DNA from: CAZNKU01 sp045545235
Lineage (GTDB): Bacteria > Bacillota > Clostridia > Monoglobales > Firm-18
Direction of reading: 5' to 3'
DNA: 16,048 nt
Assembly: GCA_045545235.1 (NCBI GenBank)
Contig: JAZQAN010000072.1
Span: 1-16,048 of the forward strand
Shown: piece by piece, positions 6,474 to 12,312 of the stretch
How positions within the stretch are numbered: position 1 is the first letter of the stretch
Layout of the letters: each line of letters starts with the position of its first letter
Program-made: the position numbers and the translations under genes
Notes under the pieces: model-generated
What the model was told of the DNA's origin: nothing
What the model saw: the letters and a program-made list of their open reading frames with translations, nothing else
The model's database searches: none

Positions 6474-6508
6474 CAAAAAGAAGTTGCGGTAAAAATTACC
6501 ACAACTTC
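6474..6508 (-). terminator. Intrinsic terminator of the uraA-upp operon
   Basis: On the minus strand a 13-bp stem (arms 6496-6508 and 6480-6492, with one G-U pair) and a 3-base loop are followed by five T residues (6475-6479). It starts 8 bases beyond the upp stop codon. Confidence 0.88.
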
Positions 6509-6516
6509 TATAATAA

Positions 6517-7146
6517 TTATTTTGTACCGAATATTCTGTCCCCTGCATCTCCAAGACCTGGAACGATGTAGCACTTTTCATTAAGACCTTCATCAACGTT
6601 AGCACAGTAAATCTGAACATCAGGATGAGCCTTTGTAAGAGCATCTATACCCTCAGGTGCAGCTATAAGACAGAGGAATTTAATGTTTGTTGCGCCGTAT
6701 GACTTTATCTGTGTAATGGCGTCTATTGCAGAACCGCCTGTTGCAAGCATAGGGTCAACAACAACCACAAGACGGTTTGCAATGTCATCGGGAAGCTTGC
6801 AGTAATAAGGCTGAGGCTGCATAGTTTCTTCATCTCTGTACATACCTATATGACCTACCTTTGCAGTAGGAACAAGGTTAAGCATACCGTTTACCATACC
6901 AAGACCTGCACGCAAAATAGGTACAATGGCAATATCCTTGCCCTTAATAACCTTTTGAACGGTTTTTTTGATAGGTGTTTCAATTTCAATATCCTCAAGA
7001 GGCAAATCTCTTAATGCTTCATAACACATAAGCATTGTTATTTCTTCAACCGCTTCACGAAATTCTTTGTTGTTGGTTGAAGTCTGACGCATAAGAGTTG
7101 TCTTATGCTGAATTAAGGGATGGTCAAATACTGTAACGTTTTTCAT
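6517..7146 (-). CDS. upp: Uracil phosphoribosyltransferase
   Basis: This 209-residue protein has the length and sequence typical of UPRTase, which converts uracil and PRPP to UMP in pyrimidine salvage. The N-terminal HPLIQHKTTLMRQTST block and the PRPP-binding loop VVVVDPMLATGGSA (near residues 127-140) are intact. The C-terminal YIVPGLGDAGDRIFGT block, which contacts uracil, is also intact. It lies 12 bases downstream of the uracil permease gene on the same strand, giving an uptake-plus-salvage operon with the permease first. A terminator follows. No regulatory leader separates it from the permease gene. Confidence 0.97.
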   Translation of the reverse strand: MKNVTVFDHPLIQHKTTLMRQTSTNNKEFREAVEEITMLMCYEALRDLPLEDIEIETPIKKTVQKVIKGKDIAIVPILRAGLGMVNGMLNLVPTAKVGHIGMYRDEETMQPQPYYCKLPDDIANRLVVVVDPMLATGGSAIDAITQIKSYGATNIKFLCLIAAPEGIDALTKAHPDVQIYCANVDEGLNEKCYIVPGLGDAGDRIFGTK

Positions 7147-7158
7147 TGTTTTTTTCTC

Positions 7159-8544
7159 CTATTCCTGGTCTGATGCTTTAGATACAATAACATTAACTAT
7201 TATACCCAAAATAAGAGCACATGCGATTGAAGTAATTTTAACTGCACCTATCTGAAGTGCCATTCCACCGATACCTGAAATAAGTATTGTAGAAACAACA
7301 AACAGGTTTTTGTTAAGGTTAAGGTTAACCTTTTGAATCATCTTAAGACCTGAAACTGCGATAAAGCCGTAAAGTGCCATACATACACCGCCCATTACAC
7401 AAGAAGGGATTGAGTTAACAAATGCAATAAATGGTGAGATGAATGCAATTACAATAGCTAGTATTGCAGCAGTAATAATAGTAACAACTGAGGCATTACG
7501 TGTAATAGCAACGCATCCTACTGATTCACCGTATGTAGTGTTAGGGCATCCGCCAAAGAATGCACCAAGCATTGAACCTATACCATCACCAAGAAGTGTT
7601 CTGTGTAAGCCCGGTTCTTCCAAAAGGTCTGTTTCAATAATTGAAGAAATGTTTTTGTGGTCTGCAATATGTTCTGCAAATACAACAAATGCAACAGGAA
7701 CGTATGCAACTGCAACTGTACCGATATATGTGGGAGTAAGTTCCCCAACACCCTTTAGTGCAGTCATAAATGTAAAGTCAGGAATTGTAATAAATGTGTT
7801 AATGTTAATGCCATTTGCAACGAGGTTTGTAAATGGTGTTATATCCATAATTTTAAGAACATCTATATTTGCAATGTGTCCGATAATTGTAAATATACCA
7901 CAAGCTGCATAGCCACTCAAAATACCAACAATAAAAGGTATGAGTTTTAATGTCTTTTTACCATAAGCTGAACTTATTATAACACCAAGTAAAGTAATTA
8001 TAGCACAAATAAGACCTATCCAACCTTTTGTACCCATAATATATACATTATTTACGGTATCAAATTCAGAAAATTTTAAAACATCGCCTACTGCATTACC
8101 TGCAAGTGAAAGACCGATAATTGTAACAGTAGGTCCAATAACGGCAACAGGCATAATTTTGTTAAGCCAGTTAACACCTGCAAATTTAACAATAATTGCA
8201 ATTATAACATAAACAAGACCTGCAAAAACAGCACCTAGTATAAGGCCTGCAAAACCGGCTGCCATTGAGCTTGCACCTGCAAATGCAGCAATCATAGAAC
8301 CGATAAAAGCAAAAGAAGAACCTAAAAATACAGGACTTTTCTTTTTGGTGAATAAAATATAACAAAGTGTACCGATACCTGCACCAACAAGAGCAGCAGC
8401 AGAAGACATATTTGTTCCGCAGCTTCCGTTGATAATAACAGGAACTACAAGTGTTGCAGTTATAATAGAAAGTAACTGCTGAAATGCCAGTATAATCAAC
8501 TGAGCGAATTTGGGTTTGTCCTTAACCCCGTAAACAAGTTTCAT
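7159..8544 (-). CDS. uraA: Uracil permease, nucleobase:cation symporter-2 (NCS2) family
   Basis: This 461-residue integral membrane protein has about a dozen or more hydrophobic segments. The QQLLSIITATLVVPVII block near the N-terminus corresponds to the first conserved helix of NCS2 transporters. The family signature GCPNTTYGESVGCVAITRN is present in the second half and closely resembles the uracil-specific UraA/PyrP branch. It imports uracil, probably with protons. Co-transcription with upp supports uracil over xanthine or uric acid. The ATG at 8544 has a GAGGTT site 8 bases upstream. Its leader is only about 45 bases, too short for the usual PyrR attenuator, so control is not evident from the sequence. 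Confidence 0.93.
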   Translation of the reverse strand: MKLVYGVKDKPKFAQLIILAFQQLLSIITATLVVPVIINGSCGTNMSSAAALVGAGIGTLCYILFTKKKSPVFLGSSFAFIGSMIAAFAGASSMAAGFAGLILGAVFAGLVYVIIAIIVKFAGVNWLNKIMPVAVIGPTVTIIGLSLAGNAVGDVLKFSEFDTVNNVYIMGTKGWIGLICAIITLLGVIISSAYGKKTLKLIPFIVGILSGYAACGIFTIIGHIANIDVLKIMDITPFTNLVANGININTFITIPDFTFMTALKGVGELTPTYIGTVAVAYVPVAFVVFAEHIADHKNISSIIETDLLEEPGLHRTLLGDGIGSMLGAFFGGCPNTTYGESVGCVAITRNASVVTIITAAILAIVIAFISPFIAFVNSIPSCVMGGVCMALYGFIAVSGLKMIQKVNLNLNKNLFVVSTILISGIGGMALQIGAVKITSIACALILGIIVNVIVSKASDQE

Positions 8545-8598
8545 AATGAGAACCTCACTTTCAATTTTTGATAAATTACAACAATTTACCTAACTAAA

Positions 8599-8627
8599 AA
8601 TATACTATTTTTTGTAAAATTTGTCAA
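8599..8627 (-). promoter_or_regulatory. Sigma-A promoter for uraA-upp
   Basis: On the minus strand a perfect TTGACA (8622-8627), a 17-base spacer and TATATT (8599-8604), about 55 bases upstream of the uraA start codon. Confidence 0.82.
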
Positions 8628-8635
8628 CAATATAT

Positions 8636-8664
8636 TTGCACAAAAAATGAAAATGTGTTATAAT
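8636..8664 (+). promoter_or_regulatory. Sigma-A promoter for the pseudouridine synthase operon
   Basis: TTGCAC (8636-8641), a 17-base spacer and a perfect TATAAT (8659-8664) with an extended -10 TGT just before it. It lies 34 bases upstream of the ATG at 8699 and is divergent from the uraA promoter. Confidence 0.8.
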
Positions 8665-8698
8665 ATACAAAAAAACAATGTTATTTTTGGAGAAGCTT

Positions 8699-9325
8699 AT
8701 GATTGAAATTTTGTATGAAGATGAAAATATCGTTTTTTGCGTAAAACCTGTGGGTGTTTCCTCTGAAAATGAGCTTCCACAGGCATTGAAGGAACAACTT
8801 GAAAGTGAAATATATACATTACATCGCCTTGATACACCTGTTGCAGGGGTGATGGTTTATGCCAAAACTAAAACTGCTGCGGCAAAGTTCAGTCGTAAGA
8901 TTGCCGAAAATACCGATTTTGAAAAAACATATCTCACAGTTTGTCAGGGTGCTTTTGAAGAAAGCGTTGGTGAAATGGAGGACTTGCTTTTTAAAGATTC
9001 ACGAAAAAACAAAAGCTTTGTAGTTAAAAAGGAACGCAAGGGTGTAAAAAAAGCAAGCCTTACTTATAAGGTAATTGAAACAGTAAAATATAACGAAGTT
9101 GAATGTTCACTTGTTGAGGTTACATTAAAAACGGGAAGAAGCCACCAGATTCGTGTGCAGTTTGCAAGCCGTAAGCATCCGCTTTTAGGTGACGGAAAGT
9201 ACGGAAGTAATATAAATTGTCCAATAGCATTGTTTTCTCATAAAATATCAACAGACGAAAAATGCATATGTAAAAATCCGCCTGATGAAAAACCGTGGAA
9301 TTTATTTGGTTTTTTCCGTACATAA
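8699..9325 (+). CDS. RluA-family RNA pseudouridine synthase
   Basis: This 208-residue enzyme has the RluA catalytic motif HRLDTPVAGV with the catalytic aspartate at residue 45. It also has the GRSHQIRVQFA motif of the family and a final HPLLGDGKYGS block. These enzymes isomerise uridine to pseudouridine in rRNA or tRNA. It is short and has no N-terminal S4 RNA-binding domain, resembling the compact RluA/TruC-like members, so the RNA target cannot be named. The start ATG at 8699 follows a GGAG (8689-8692) by 6 bases; a longer frame from TTG at 8678 lacks a binding site. It heads a run with the next two genes (20- and 12-base gaps). Confidence 0.9.
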   Translation: MIEILYEDENIVFCVKPVGVSSENELPQALKEQLESEIYTLHRLDTPVAGVMVYAKTKTAAAKFSRKIAENTDFEKTYLTVCQGAFEESVGEMEDLLFKDSRKNKSFVVKKERKGVKKASLTYKVIETVKYNEVECSLVEVTLKTGRSHQIRVQFASRKHPLLGDGKYGSNINCPIALFSHKISTDEKCICKNPPDEKPWNLFGFFRT

Positions 9326-9332
9326 TATCACC

Positions 9333-9338
9333 GAGGTG
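9333..9338 (+). promoter_or_regulatory. Ribosome binding site deciding the GTG start at 9345
   Basis: GAGGTG, extended to GAGGTGATT, ends 6 bases before the GTG at 9345. It argues against the longer frame that would begin at 9285 inside the pseudouridine synthase gene. Confidence 0.7.
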
Positions 9339-9344
9339 ATTTAT

Positions 9345-9779
9345 GTGGTAAATGATGATACAGTAAAACTTTTAAAGGAATGTAATGCAGGTGTGCAAAT
9401 GGGTGTAAGCTCAATTGACGAGGTACTTCCTCACGTTGGAAGCAATAAACTTGAAAGTGTTTTAAATGAGTATAAAAACAAGCATTCTCAACTTGGAAAT
9501 GAAACAAACAAGCTTTTGAATGAGCTTGGTGAGGAAACCAAAGAGCCAAACCCGGTTGCAAAGGGAATGTCGTGGCTTAAAACAAATATGAAGCTTGGGC
9601 TTGATGACAGTGATGCTACGGTTTCAGACCTTATTACCGACGGATGTAATATGGGTGTAAAGTCACTAAGACGATATATTAATCAGTATAACAGTGCTGA
9701 TGAACGTAGTATTGCAATTGCCAATAAGCTTATAGATATTGAACAGGAGCTTGCAGTGGAGGTTGCACCGTTTCTGTAA
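9345..9779 (+). CDS. Small helical protein, possibly DUF2383/ferritin-like four-helix bundle
   Basis: This 144-residue soluble protein (GTG start at 9345, chosen by the GAGGTG site) has no signal peptide or membrane segment. The sequence is almost entirely predicted helix: a first region around NDDTVKLLKECNAGVQMGVSSIDEVLPHV, a central helix rich in Asn, Lys and Glu, and a long C-terminal pair ending ANKLIDIEQELAVEVAPFL. Helix spacing resembles DUF2383-type four-helix bundles common in clostridia, often described as ferritin-like. The glutamate and histidine ligands of a di-iron site are not obvious, so a metal role is not claimed. It lies between a pseudouridine synthase gene and a phosphopantetheinyl transferase gene, 12 bases before the latter; the context does not reveal a function. 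Confidence 0.75.
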   Translation: MVNDDTVKLLKECNAGVQMGVSSIDEVLPHVGSNKLESVLNEYKNKHSQLGNETNKLLNELGEETKEPNPVAKGMSWLKTNMKLGLDDSDATVSDLITDGCNMGVKSLRRYINQYNSADERSIAIANKLIDIEQELAVEVAPFL

Positions 9780-9791
9780 TGGAGTGGTAGT

Positions 9792-10364
9792 ATGACAAAG
9801 GTCTTTATAACAGACGTATCAAAATTAAATAGTGATTACAGTCTGTATAAGGACCTTGTTTCTGATTACAGATACAAGAAGCTATGTAGCCTTAAACGTG
9901 AGGAAGATGTTAAGCTTTCACTTGGTGTTGAGCTTTTGTTTGCATCATATCTTGGCAGAAAACCAAACTACTATATAGATGAAAACGGCAAACCAATGGG
10001 AGAAGAAGTGCATTTTAATTTTTCCCATTCGGGCAATATTGCAGTCTGTGTAGTTTCACACAGTAATGTTGGTTGTGATGTTGAAAAAATACGAAGTGTT
10101 AATATTGATGTAGCAAAAAAACGTTTTTGCGAGGATGAATATAAAAAAATAATAGCATCACAAAACTCCGAAAAAGCTTTTTTTGAATACTGGGTTAAAA
10201 AGGAGAGTTATCTTAAGCTTACGGGAAAAGGTATAAAAGCAGGTCTTGGTAATTTTGATGTTGATAAAATAACGGAATATGGGTTTTATATGTACAATAT
10301 TGAAGGTTATAAAATATGTGTGTGCAGTAAGGATAAACCTGAATTTTATGAAAAAAGTCTGTGA
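9792..10364 (+). CDS. 4'-phosphopantetheinyl transferase, Sfp type
   Basis: This 190-residue enzyme would transfer the phosphopantetheine arm of coenzyme A to a carrier-protein serine. Core motifs are intact: VHFNFSHSG at 73-81, GCDVEKIR at 94-101 (Asp96 and Glu98 are the expected Mg2+ ligands) and WVKKESYLKLTGKG at 134-147 (Glu138 and Lys142). Sfp itself is about 220 residues, so this is a compact member, but the catalytic core is complete. No carrier protein, polyketide or peptide synthetase gene is in the window, so the target is unknown and could be the fatty-acid carrier if the genome lacks AcpS. The ATG follows GGAG by 7 bases. The stop codon lies within the following terminator stem. 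Confidence 0.9.
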   Translation: MTKVFITDVSKLNSDYSLYKDLVSDYRYKKLCSLKREEDVKLSLGVELLFASYLGRKPNYYIDENGKPMGEEVHFNFSHSGNIAVCVVSHSNVGCDVEKIRSVNIDVAKKRFCEDEYKKIIASQNSEKAFFEYWVKKESYLKLTGKGIKAGLGNFDVDKITEYGFYMYNIEGYKICVCSKDKPEFYEKSL

Positions 10365-10379
10365 AAACAGACTTTTTTT
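10351..10379 (+). terminator. Strong intrinsic terminator of the pseudouridine synthase-PPTase operon
   Basis: A perfect 12-bp stem (AAAAAAGTCTGT at 10351-10362, complement at 10367-10378) has a GAAA tetraloop and ends in seven T residues. The stem contains the stop codon of the preceding gene, and its symmetry would let it also act on the minus strand. Confidence 0.9.
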
Positions 10380-10400
10380 AATTGTCCAAGTTGTTATAAA

Positions 10401-10408
10401 CATACAAT
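10401..10408 (+). promoter_or_regulatory. Possible sporulation-type -10 box upstream of sigK
   Basis: CATACAAT matches the sigma-E -10 consensus, and the overlapping CATACAATA fits the sigma-K -10 pattern CATANNNTA. It lies 20 bases before the sigK ATG. The -35 region is poor for either factor; a weak sigma-A reading (TTGTCC at 10382 with a 15-base spacer to TACAAT) is also possible. Tentative. Confidence 0.4.
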
Positions 10409-10413
10409 ATATC

Positions 10414-10419
10414 GAGGAG
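10414..10419 (+). promoter_or_regulatory. Ribosome binding site deciding the sigK start
   Basis: GAGGAG ends 8 bases before the ATG at 10428. The in-frame GTG at 10419 overlaps this site and is not used. Confidence 0.7.
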
Positions 10420-10427
10420 TGATTTGT

Positions 10428-11117
10428 ATGTTTATTACTTTACTGTTAAAACAACTTTTTGTACTCATGGGTTATGTTTCCAACATTAATTCTTTTCCAA
10501 AACAGCTTAGCAACGAAGAGGAAAGAGAGCTTATTGAAAAATACAGCAGGGGAGATACCGATGCAAAAAACAAGCTTATTGAACATAATCTTCGCCTTGT
10601 GGCGCACATTGCAAAAAAATATTCAAGTGCTTTCCCCGACAGCGACGATGCCATTTCCATTGGCACAATAGGTCTTATAAAGGGTATTTCAAGCTACAAT
10701 TTTGAAAAGAAAACCAAGCTTTCAACTTACATATCCCGTTGCATTGAAAATGAAATTTTAATGGCAATACGAGCAGGTAAGAAAAATGGAAATGAAATTT
10801 CAATAGATGAACCGATAGGTACAGACAGCGAGGGCAATAACATAACCTTTAACGATATTTTAAGTGATGATGGTGAAGAAATTTTAGATACTGTAAATCT
10901 TAAAATGGCAAAAAATAAACTTAGCATTCTCATAAATAAAGTGCTTGATAAACGTGAACGTGTTATAATAACTATGCGTTACGGCCTTTTGGACGGTGTG
11001 GAATATACACAAAATCAGGTTGCAAAAAAGCTTGGTATATCGCGCTCATATGTTTCACGCATTGAGAAAAAAGCTCTTGAAAAATTAGGTGAAAATATGG
11101 GTGATACGGAAATTTAA
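10428..11117 (+). CDS. sigK: RNA polymerase sporulation sigma factor SigK (pro-sigma-K type), uninterrupted
   Basis: This 229-residue sigma-70-family factor most resembles mother-cell sigma-K of spore formers. The first residues form a hydrophobic pro-sequence (MFITLLLKQLFVLMG) followed by YVSN, where pro-sigma-K of Bacillus is cleaved (SYVKN there). Region 2 is marked by EHNLRLVAHIAKKY, ISIGTIGLIKGI and ISRCIENEILM (core and -10 recognition). Region 4 ends in KLGISRSYVSRIEKKALEKL, the -35-binding helix-turn-helix. It would direct late mother-cell genes for spore cortex and coat. The gene is contiguous, not split by a skin-type element as in some spore formers. The start ATG follows GAGGAG by 8 bases. 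The neighbours are unrelated to sporulation. SigE is the main alternative, but the short hydrophobic N-terminus favours SigK. Confidence 0.9.
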   Translation: MFITLLLKQLFVLMGYVSNINSFPKQLSNEEERELIEKYSRGDTDAKNKLIEHNLRLVAHIAKKYSSAFPDSDDAISIGTIGLIKGISSYNFEKKTKLSTYISRCIENEILMAIRAGKKNGNEISIDEPIGTDSEGNNITFNDILSDDGEEILDTVNLKMAKNKLSILINKVLDKRERVIITMRYGLLDGVEYTQNQVAKKLGISRSYVSRIEKKALEKLGENMGDTEI

Positions 11118-11118
11118 T

Positions 11119-11147
11119 TTGTGTTTGAATTTTATTTATGTTAAAAT
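11119..11147 (+). promoter_or_regulatory. Probable sigma-A promoter for the GIY-YIG gene
   Basis: TTGTGT (11119-11124), a 17-base spacer and TAAAAT (11142-11147) with an extended -10 TGT before it, 16 bases upstream of the ATG. It begins just after the sigK stop codon, so the next gene can be expressed outside sporulation. Confidence 0.55.
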
Positions 11148-11163
11148 ACAGTTGGTGATAGAA

Positions 11164-11418
11164 ATGTTTTATGTTTACATATTAAAATGCGGTGACGGCA
11201 GTTTTTACTGCGGATATACCAATGATGTTGAAAAGAGATTTGAAAAACACAAAAGCGGTAGTGGCGCCAAGTATACAAGGTCGCGACTACCGCTTGAAAT
11301 TGTGTATATTGAAGAATTTGAAACAAAGTCTGACGCCTTAAAACGTGAATGTGAAATCAAAAAGATGAAGCGTCATAAAAAGGAAGAACTTGTAAAATCC
11401 TATTCCTGTAAGGTATAA
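11164..11418 (+). CDS. Small GIY-YIG nuclease-domain protein (UPF0213/YhbQ-like)
   Basis: This 84-residue protein is a single GIY-YIG domain. VYILKC at 4-9 and YCGYT at 16-20 form the signature. The motif with the conserved arginine is DVEKRFEKHKSG, and GAKYTRSRLPLEIVY follows, as in the stand-alone YhbQ/UPF0213 family. Members are found in most bacteria; a role in DNA repair or nucleic-acid processing is suspected but unsettled for this subfamily. The start ATG (11164-11166) is preceded by GGTGAT; a longer frame from 11089 would overlap sigK and adds residues foreign to the family. Its last 19 bases overlap the 3' end of the opposite-strand gene. A perfect 10-bp inverted repeat lies inside the gene (11253-11262 and 11286-11295). 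Confidence 0.88.
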   Translation: MFYVYILKCGDGSFYCGYTNDVEKRFEKHKSGSGAKYTRSRLPLEIVYIEEFETKSDALKRECEIKKMKRHKKEELVKSYSCKV

Positions 11419-12161
11419 TCTTCGGGAATTTCAAAAAGTGAAGGATCTACTTCGTTTGAATATTCATAGTATGTTTCTGTTGCAGACCCCTTTTGAGAGG
11501 TTGAAATTCTGTACTTTAAATTATCTTCTTTGCCAAAGCAGTATTTTGTTGTTACACCATCTTGAACGGGTAATTCCTCATAGTAAAATTCAACGCCGTT
11601 TACATTTATAGTACCTGTTTTGAATTCTTCACCGGGAAAGTTAAAGGTGTTTTTGTAGTTTTCTGTTGTTTGTTCTGCTTTAAAATAAGTTCTCTGGTCC
11701 TCATAAAGAGTATAAGAGCCTTCAGGTGTTACAATACGGGTAATACCCATATCTGACGTTTTACTGTCATAGTACGGAACAGGTACTGACCTTTCATACA
11801 GATATCCGTCAGTTGAATATGCCCGTTGTATAGTCATAAAATTATAACCTTCGTTTACTGTTTCTGTATATGCCTCAATAACTGTGTAATAGCTTTCTTT
11901 AAAACGAGAATTAAAGTAAGCAAGAGTTTTTGAGTCTTCTTTTTTTACCTTTCCGCTTTCAACCGAATCATAAGGGTTGGTTATTTTTTCTGTTTCCTCA
12001 GTAACTGTATCAGGATGAGGATTTGATGATTCTTCAGGCTTGTTTTCGCATTTTGTAATTATAAATGCAAGGCATATAATCCATACAATTGCAATTACGG
12101 TAATAACTGTTATTTTGAGAGTAAGTGCTGAATCGGCACTTGTTTTTTTATTGTTTCCCAT
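11400..12161 (-). CDS. Membrane-anchored extracytoplasmic protein, possibly LolA/LppX-like fold, function unknown
   Basis: This 253-residue protein has a short cytoplasmic N-terminus (1-16), one transmembrane helix (about 17-36), an acidic, Pro/Ser/Thr-rich linker (about 38-65) and a globular outside domain. It is not a canonical lipoprotein, although Cys38 directly follows the helix. The outer domain alternates Tyr/Phe-rich strands (YNFMTIQRAYSTDGYLYERSV) and ends in DPSLFEIPEDYTL. That ending is reminiscent of LolA/LppX-type beta-sheet proteins, whose last strand reads 'p.lF.iP.gy'. This is a fold guess and no ligand is implied. A strong AAAGGAG site precedes the ATG. It has its own promoter, divergent from that of proS, and no obvious terminator before it runs into the GIY-YIG gene on the other strand. 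Confidence 0.78.
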   Translation of the reverse strand: MGNNKKTSADSALTLKITVITVIAIVWIICLAFIITKCENKPEESSNPHPDTVTEETEKITNPYDSVESGKVKKEDSKTLAYFNSRFKESYYTVIEAYTETVNEGYNFMTIQRAYSTDGYLYERSVPVPYYDSKTSDMGITRIVTPEGSYTLYEDQRTYFKAEQTTENYKNTFNFPGEEFKTGTINVNGVEFYYEELPVQDGVTTKYCFGKEDNLKYRISTSQKGSATETYYEYSNEVDPSLFEIPEDYTLQE

Positions 12162-12192
12162 AAAATTTCTCCTTTATACTTTCATTTGGACT

Positions 12193-12221
12193 ATTATAAC
12201 AAAAATAATTATAAAATTCAA
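12193..12221 (-). promoter_or_regulatory. Sigma-A promoter for the membrane-anchored protein
   Basis: On the minus strand TTGAAT (12216-12221), a 17-base spacer and a perfect TATAAT (12193-12198) with an extended -10 TGT, 31 bases upstream of the ATG. Confidence 0.78.
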
Positions 12222-12252
12222 TAGTTTTTTACGTTAAAAAATGCCGTTATTC

Positions 12253-12281
12253 TTGACATTTTAATGTTTTTGGGGTAAAAT
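12253..12281 (+). promoter_or_regulatory. Sigma-A promoter for proS
   Basis: A perfect TTGACA (12253-12258), a 17-base spacer and TAAAAT (12276-12281), about 31 bases before the ATG. The leader is too short for a T-box. Confidence 0.85.
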
Positions 12282-12312
12282 TAATTTTATGTAAAGAAAG
12301 GATTGAATTATA

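Noticed and set aside
7439..7912. 157-codon plus-strand open frame opposite uraA
   Set aside because: It is the antisense shadow of a conserved transporter gene, with no ribosome binding site or promoter and no recognisable domain.
8545..8598. PyrR attenuator or pyrimidine riboswitch before uraA
   Set aside because: The leader is about 45-55 bases, with no terminator hairpin or PyrR-binding loop that I can see.
12282..12312. T-box riboswitch before proS
   Set aside because: The leader between the promoter and the ATG is only about 30 bases, too short for a T-box, and no specifier loop or TGGN motif is present.
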